From: Clostridia bacterium
GTDB taxonomy: Bacteria > Bacillota > Clostridia > Monoglobales > Monoglobaceae
DNA length: 15,190 bases
Direction: 5' to 3'
Assembly: GCA_900769795.1 (NCBI GenBank)
Contig: CAAGHZ010000035.1
Coordinates: forward strand, 1 to 15,190
The position numbers and the translations under genes were made by a program. Positions within the stretch are counted from its first letter, which is position 1. Each line of letters starts with the position of its first letter. The notes beneath the pieces are model-generated. The model made no database searches. It saw nothing but the letters and a program-made list of their open reading frames with translations, and was not told the DNA's origin. Positions 13,616 to 15,190 of this stretch are shown here, in pieces.

Positions 13616-14350
13616 TTATTTTTTAATTACAAAAAATATTCTCTCTGATGTATCGTTTGGTGCATCAAAACTCCGATCGTTATATATTCCAACCACATTG
13701 AGGGAATTTTTCTTTGCGCTTGCTTTGATTTCTTCTATAGAGTATGCCCTCTCTTCCTGATACTCGCTGTGCCGCTCGTAGAGGCCATCGTCGGACTCGG
13801 TGAAGAAGTCTAAATCAAAGCCACAGATTTTGTCTGCCTCGTCATAGGAGTTGTTCCATACACAATAGATGTCATCTTCGTCATACACAAAAGTATTGTT
13901 TCCGAGAACGGATTTTAATTTATACTCTGTGTTTATATCAAAGATAAATATTCCGCCCGGATTTAAGTAGTTATGTATCAAGGAGAAAAGTCTGTCAAGG
14001 TTGCCATCTTCCGTGAGGTAGTTGACACCGTCAAGAGCGCATACTGCTGCATCAACTGTGCCATATAACTCAAACTCGGTCATATCCTGATTGAGGAAGA
14101 GGATGTCTGCTTCTACATCTCTTGCCTTGTTTGCGGCAATGTCAAGCATTTCTGCGGATAAGTCAACGCCTATCATATCGTAGCCGCGTTTTGCCATAGG
14201 GATAGTGATGTTGCCTGTACCACACCCCAAATCAAGCATCAGTTTCGGCTCGATGTTGTTGAGTTTAAAAATTTTCTCGTAATAATCTGCAAAGGAGCCA
14301 TAGTCCATATCCTGAAGTCTGTCGTAAATGTCGGCAAATTTGTTATACAT
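13616..14350 (-). CDS. Class I SAM-dependent methyltransferase
   Basis: A 244-residue cytoplasmic methyltransferase. Motif I is MLDLGCGTGN (38-47), followed by GVDLS (61-65), whose D63 would hold the SAM ribose, and NQDM (87-90), which contacts the adenine. FDIN at 137-140 is a motif IV-like segment. The small-molecule or RNA target is not evident; proteins of this length and layout in Firmicutes include YqeM-like enzymes of unknown substrate. AGAGGTAG precedes the ATG, 15 bp after the helicase stop, and mscL follows after 34 bp, so all three are probably one transcript. Confidence 0.85.
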   Translation of the reverse strand: MYNKFADIYDRLQDMDYGSFADYYEKIFKLNNIEPKLMLDLGCGTGNITIPMAKRGYDMIGVDLSAEMLDIAANKARDVEADILFLNQDMTEFELYGTVDAAVCALDGVNYLTEDGNLDRLFSLIHNYLNPGGIFIFDINTEYKLKSVLGNNTFVYDEDDIYCVWNNSYDEADKICGFDLDFFTESDDGLYERHSEYQEERAYSIEEIKASAKKNSLNVVGIYNDRSFDAPNDTSERIFFVIKK

Positions 14351-14365
14351 AAAAATCTACCTCTC

Positions 14366-15190
14366 TCAGATTTTTTCAATCGGCGCGTAAGCGGCAAGCA
14401 GATTTTTCTCGCCCTCGGCAAAGCTGATTTTAAGCAACATATCCTTGCCCATACTCTGCGCACCTATTACTGTGCCGATGCCAAACTTGCGGTGCTTTAC
14501 CTTGTCACCAACCGAGTAGTCAAGAGCGGGAGTGTTGTCTGTCTTTTTGGTAGACAAACCATCAAGCAAAGCGCTCTTTTGTGAACTCGATGATGACGAG
14601 TACAGGCTCTCACCACCCGAAACATATGTTTTTGCAGTTCTCTCTGAGGTGAACTCTGCAAGGTCTGATGGGATTTCGTCTAAGAATCTTGATGGTGGGT
14701 TGTACGCAGTTCTGCCAAATAATGTTCTGCTTTTTGCCCGTGTTATATAGAGGCGTGATTTTGCTCTTGTTATACCTACATAGCAAAGTCTGCGTTCTTC
14801 TTCGATTTCTTCGTTGTCACCAAAAGAACGTGTAGATGGGAAGATACCCTCTTCTGCACCGATCAGGAAAACATTGGGGAACTCAAGCCCCTTGGCACTG
14901 TGAAGTGTCATCAAGGTAACGGTGTCTTGATCCTCGTCATAATTATCAATATCAGATACAAGAGAAATATCCTCTAAAAGTGTATCAAGAGTCAGGGCGG
15001 CGTCGGAATTTACAGCCTCCTGAACCATAGAGATAAACTCTTCAAGGTTCTCAAGTCTTGTCTGGCTTTCAACGGTTTTTTCTGCCTTGAGGGCAGCAAT
15101 CATTCCGCTACGTTCCATTACTGTGCGAACAAAAAGTTCAAGCCCCATTCCTTCGTCAAGTTCTTTGTGCAGGTCTTCAATCAATGCGGC
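14366..15190 (-). CDS. pcrA: ATP-dependent DNA helicase PcrA/UvrD, C-terminal part (runs off window)
   Basis: The last 274 codons are present; the gene continues past the right edge, and the reading frame is open to position 15190. Helicase motif V is seen in TLMTLHSAKGLEFPNVFLIG, and motif VI in EEERRLCYVGITRAKSRLYI. A flexible Ser/Thr-rich linker (SLYSSSSSSQKSALL) leads to a C-terminal Tudor-like domain (VGDKVKHRKFGIGTVIG) that in PcrA/UvrD binds RNA polymerase. PcrA is a 3'-5' superfamily-1 helicase used in nucleotide excision repair, replication restart and transcription-coupled repair. It heads a leftward series with a methyltransferase and mscL; the ligase gene ligA, its partner in many Firmicutes, is absent on this side. 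Confidence 0.94.
   Translation of the reverse strand, partial: AALIEDLHKELDEGMGLELFVRTVMERSGMIAALKAEKTVESQTRLENLEEFISMVQEAVNSDAALTLDTLLEDISLVSDIDNYDEDQDTVTLMTLHSAKGLEFPNVFLIGAEEGIFPSTRSFGDNEEIEEERRLCYVGITRAKSRLYITRAKSRTLFGRTAYNPPSRFLDEIPSDLAEFTSERTAKTYVSGGESLYSSSSSSQKSALLDGLSTKKTDNTPALDYSVGDKVKHRKFGIGTVIGAQSMGKDMLLKISFAEGEKNLLAAYAPIEKI

Overview
The window looks like the chromosome of an anaerobic, spore-forming member of the Clostridia. It is AT-rich, with strong GGAGG-type ribosome binding sites. It carries a PerR-type regulator next to a rubredoxin-first rubrerythrin, a YitT/DUF2179 membrane protein, several AraC-family regulators, an MscL with a zinc-ribbon tail, and a 27-residue SpoVM, the forespore-membrane peptide restricted to endospore formers. 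No tRNA, rRNA, CRISPR array, transposase or integrase was seen.

Layout. (1) 1-2322: an AraC-family regulator (minus strand, cut by the window edge) faces an operon of a mandelate-racemase-family sugar-acid dehydratase and a short-chain dehydrogenase. The gap holds a 10-bp direct repeat with a 21-bp period, as expected of an AraC-family binding site, so this is probably a small inducible sugar-acid pathway. (2) 2439-2766: a 58-residue membrane protein and then spoVM. The leader between them can fold as an H-type pseudoknot ending just before the spoVM ribosome binding site. (3) 2886-3899: galE with a textbook promoter and a terminator. (4) 3963-7815: a module of an EamA-type permease, a 640-residue glycoside-hydrolase-like protein translationally coupled to it, and a divergent PocR/AraC regulator. 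It is flanked by a 33-bp imperfect direct repeat that duplicates the 3' end of the following yitT gene, so the module looks inserted between galE and yitT. (5) 7826-9510: an AraC-family regulator and yitT, probably one transcript. (6) 9686-10417: nadE (NAD+ synthetase). (7) 10548-11810: a secreted protein with two copper-amine-oxidase-N-like repeats. (8) 12012-13036: perR-like regulator and rubrerythrin, an oxidative-stress operon with a perfect 7-1-7 Per/Fur-type palindrome at its promoter. (9) 13174-15190: pcrA/uvrD helicase 3' part, a SAM methyltransferase and mscL, reading leftward in close succession.

The most notable items are the repeat-flanked permease/hydrolase/regulator module, which may be a horizontally acquired carbohydrate-use cassette, the small spoVM gene with its predicted structured leader, and the two 21-bp-phased direct repeats next to divergent AraC-family genes. 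Family assignments rest on motifs read by eye. Function of the 640-residue protein, the 58-residue protein and the substrates of the dehydratase and permease cannot be fixed from sequence alone.
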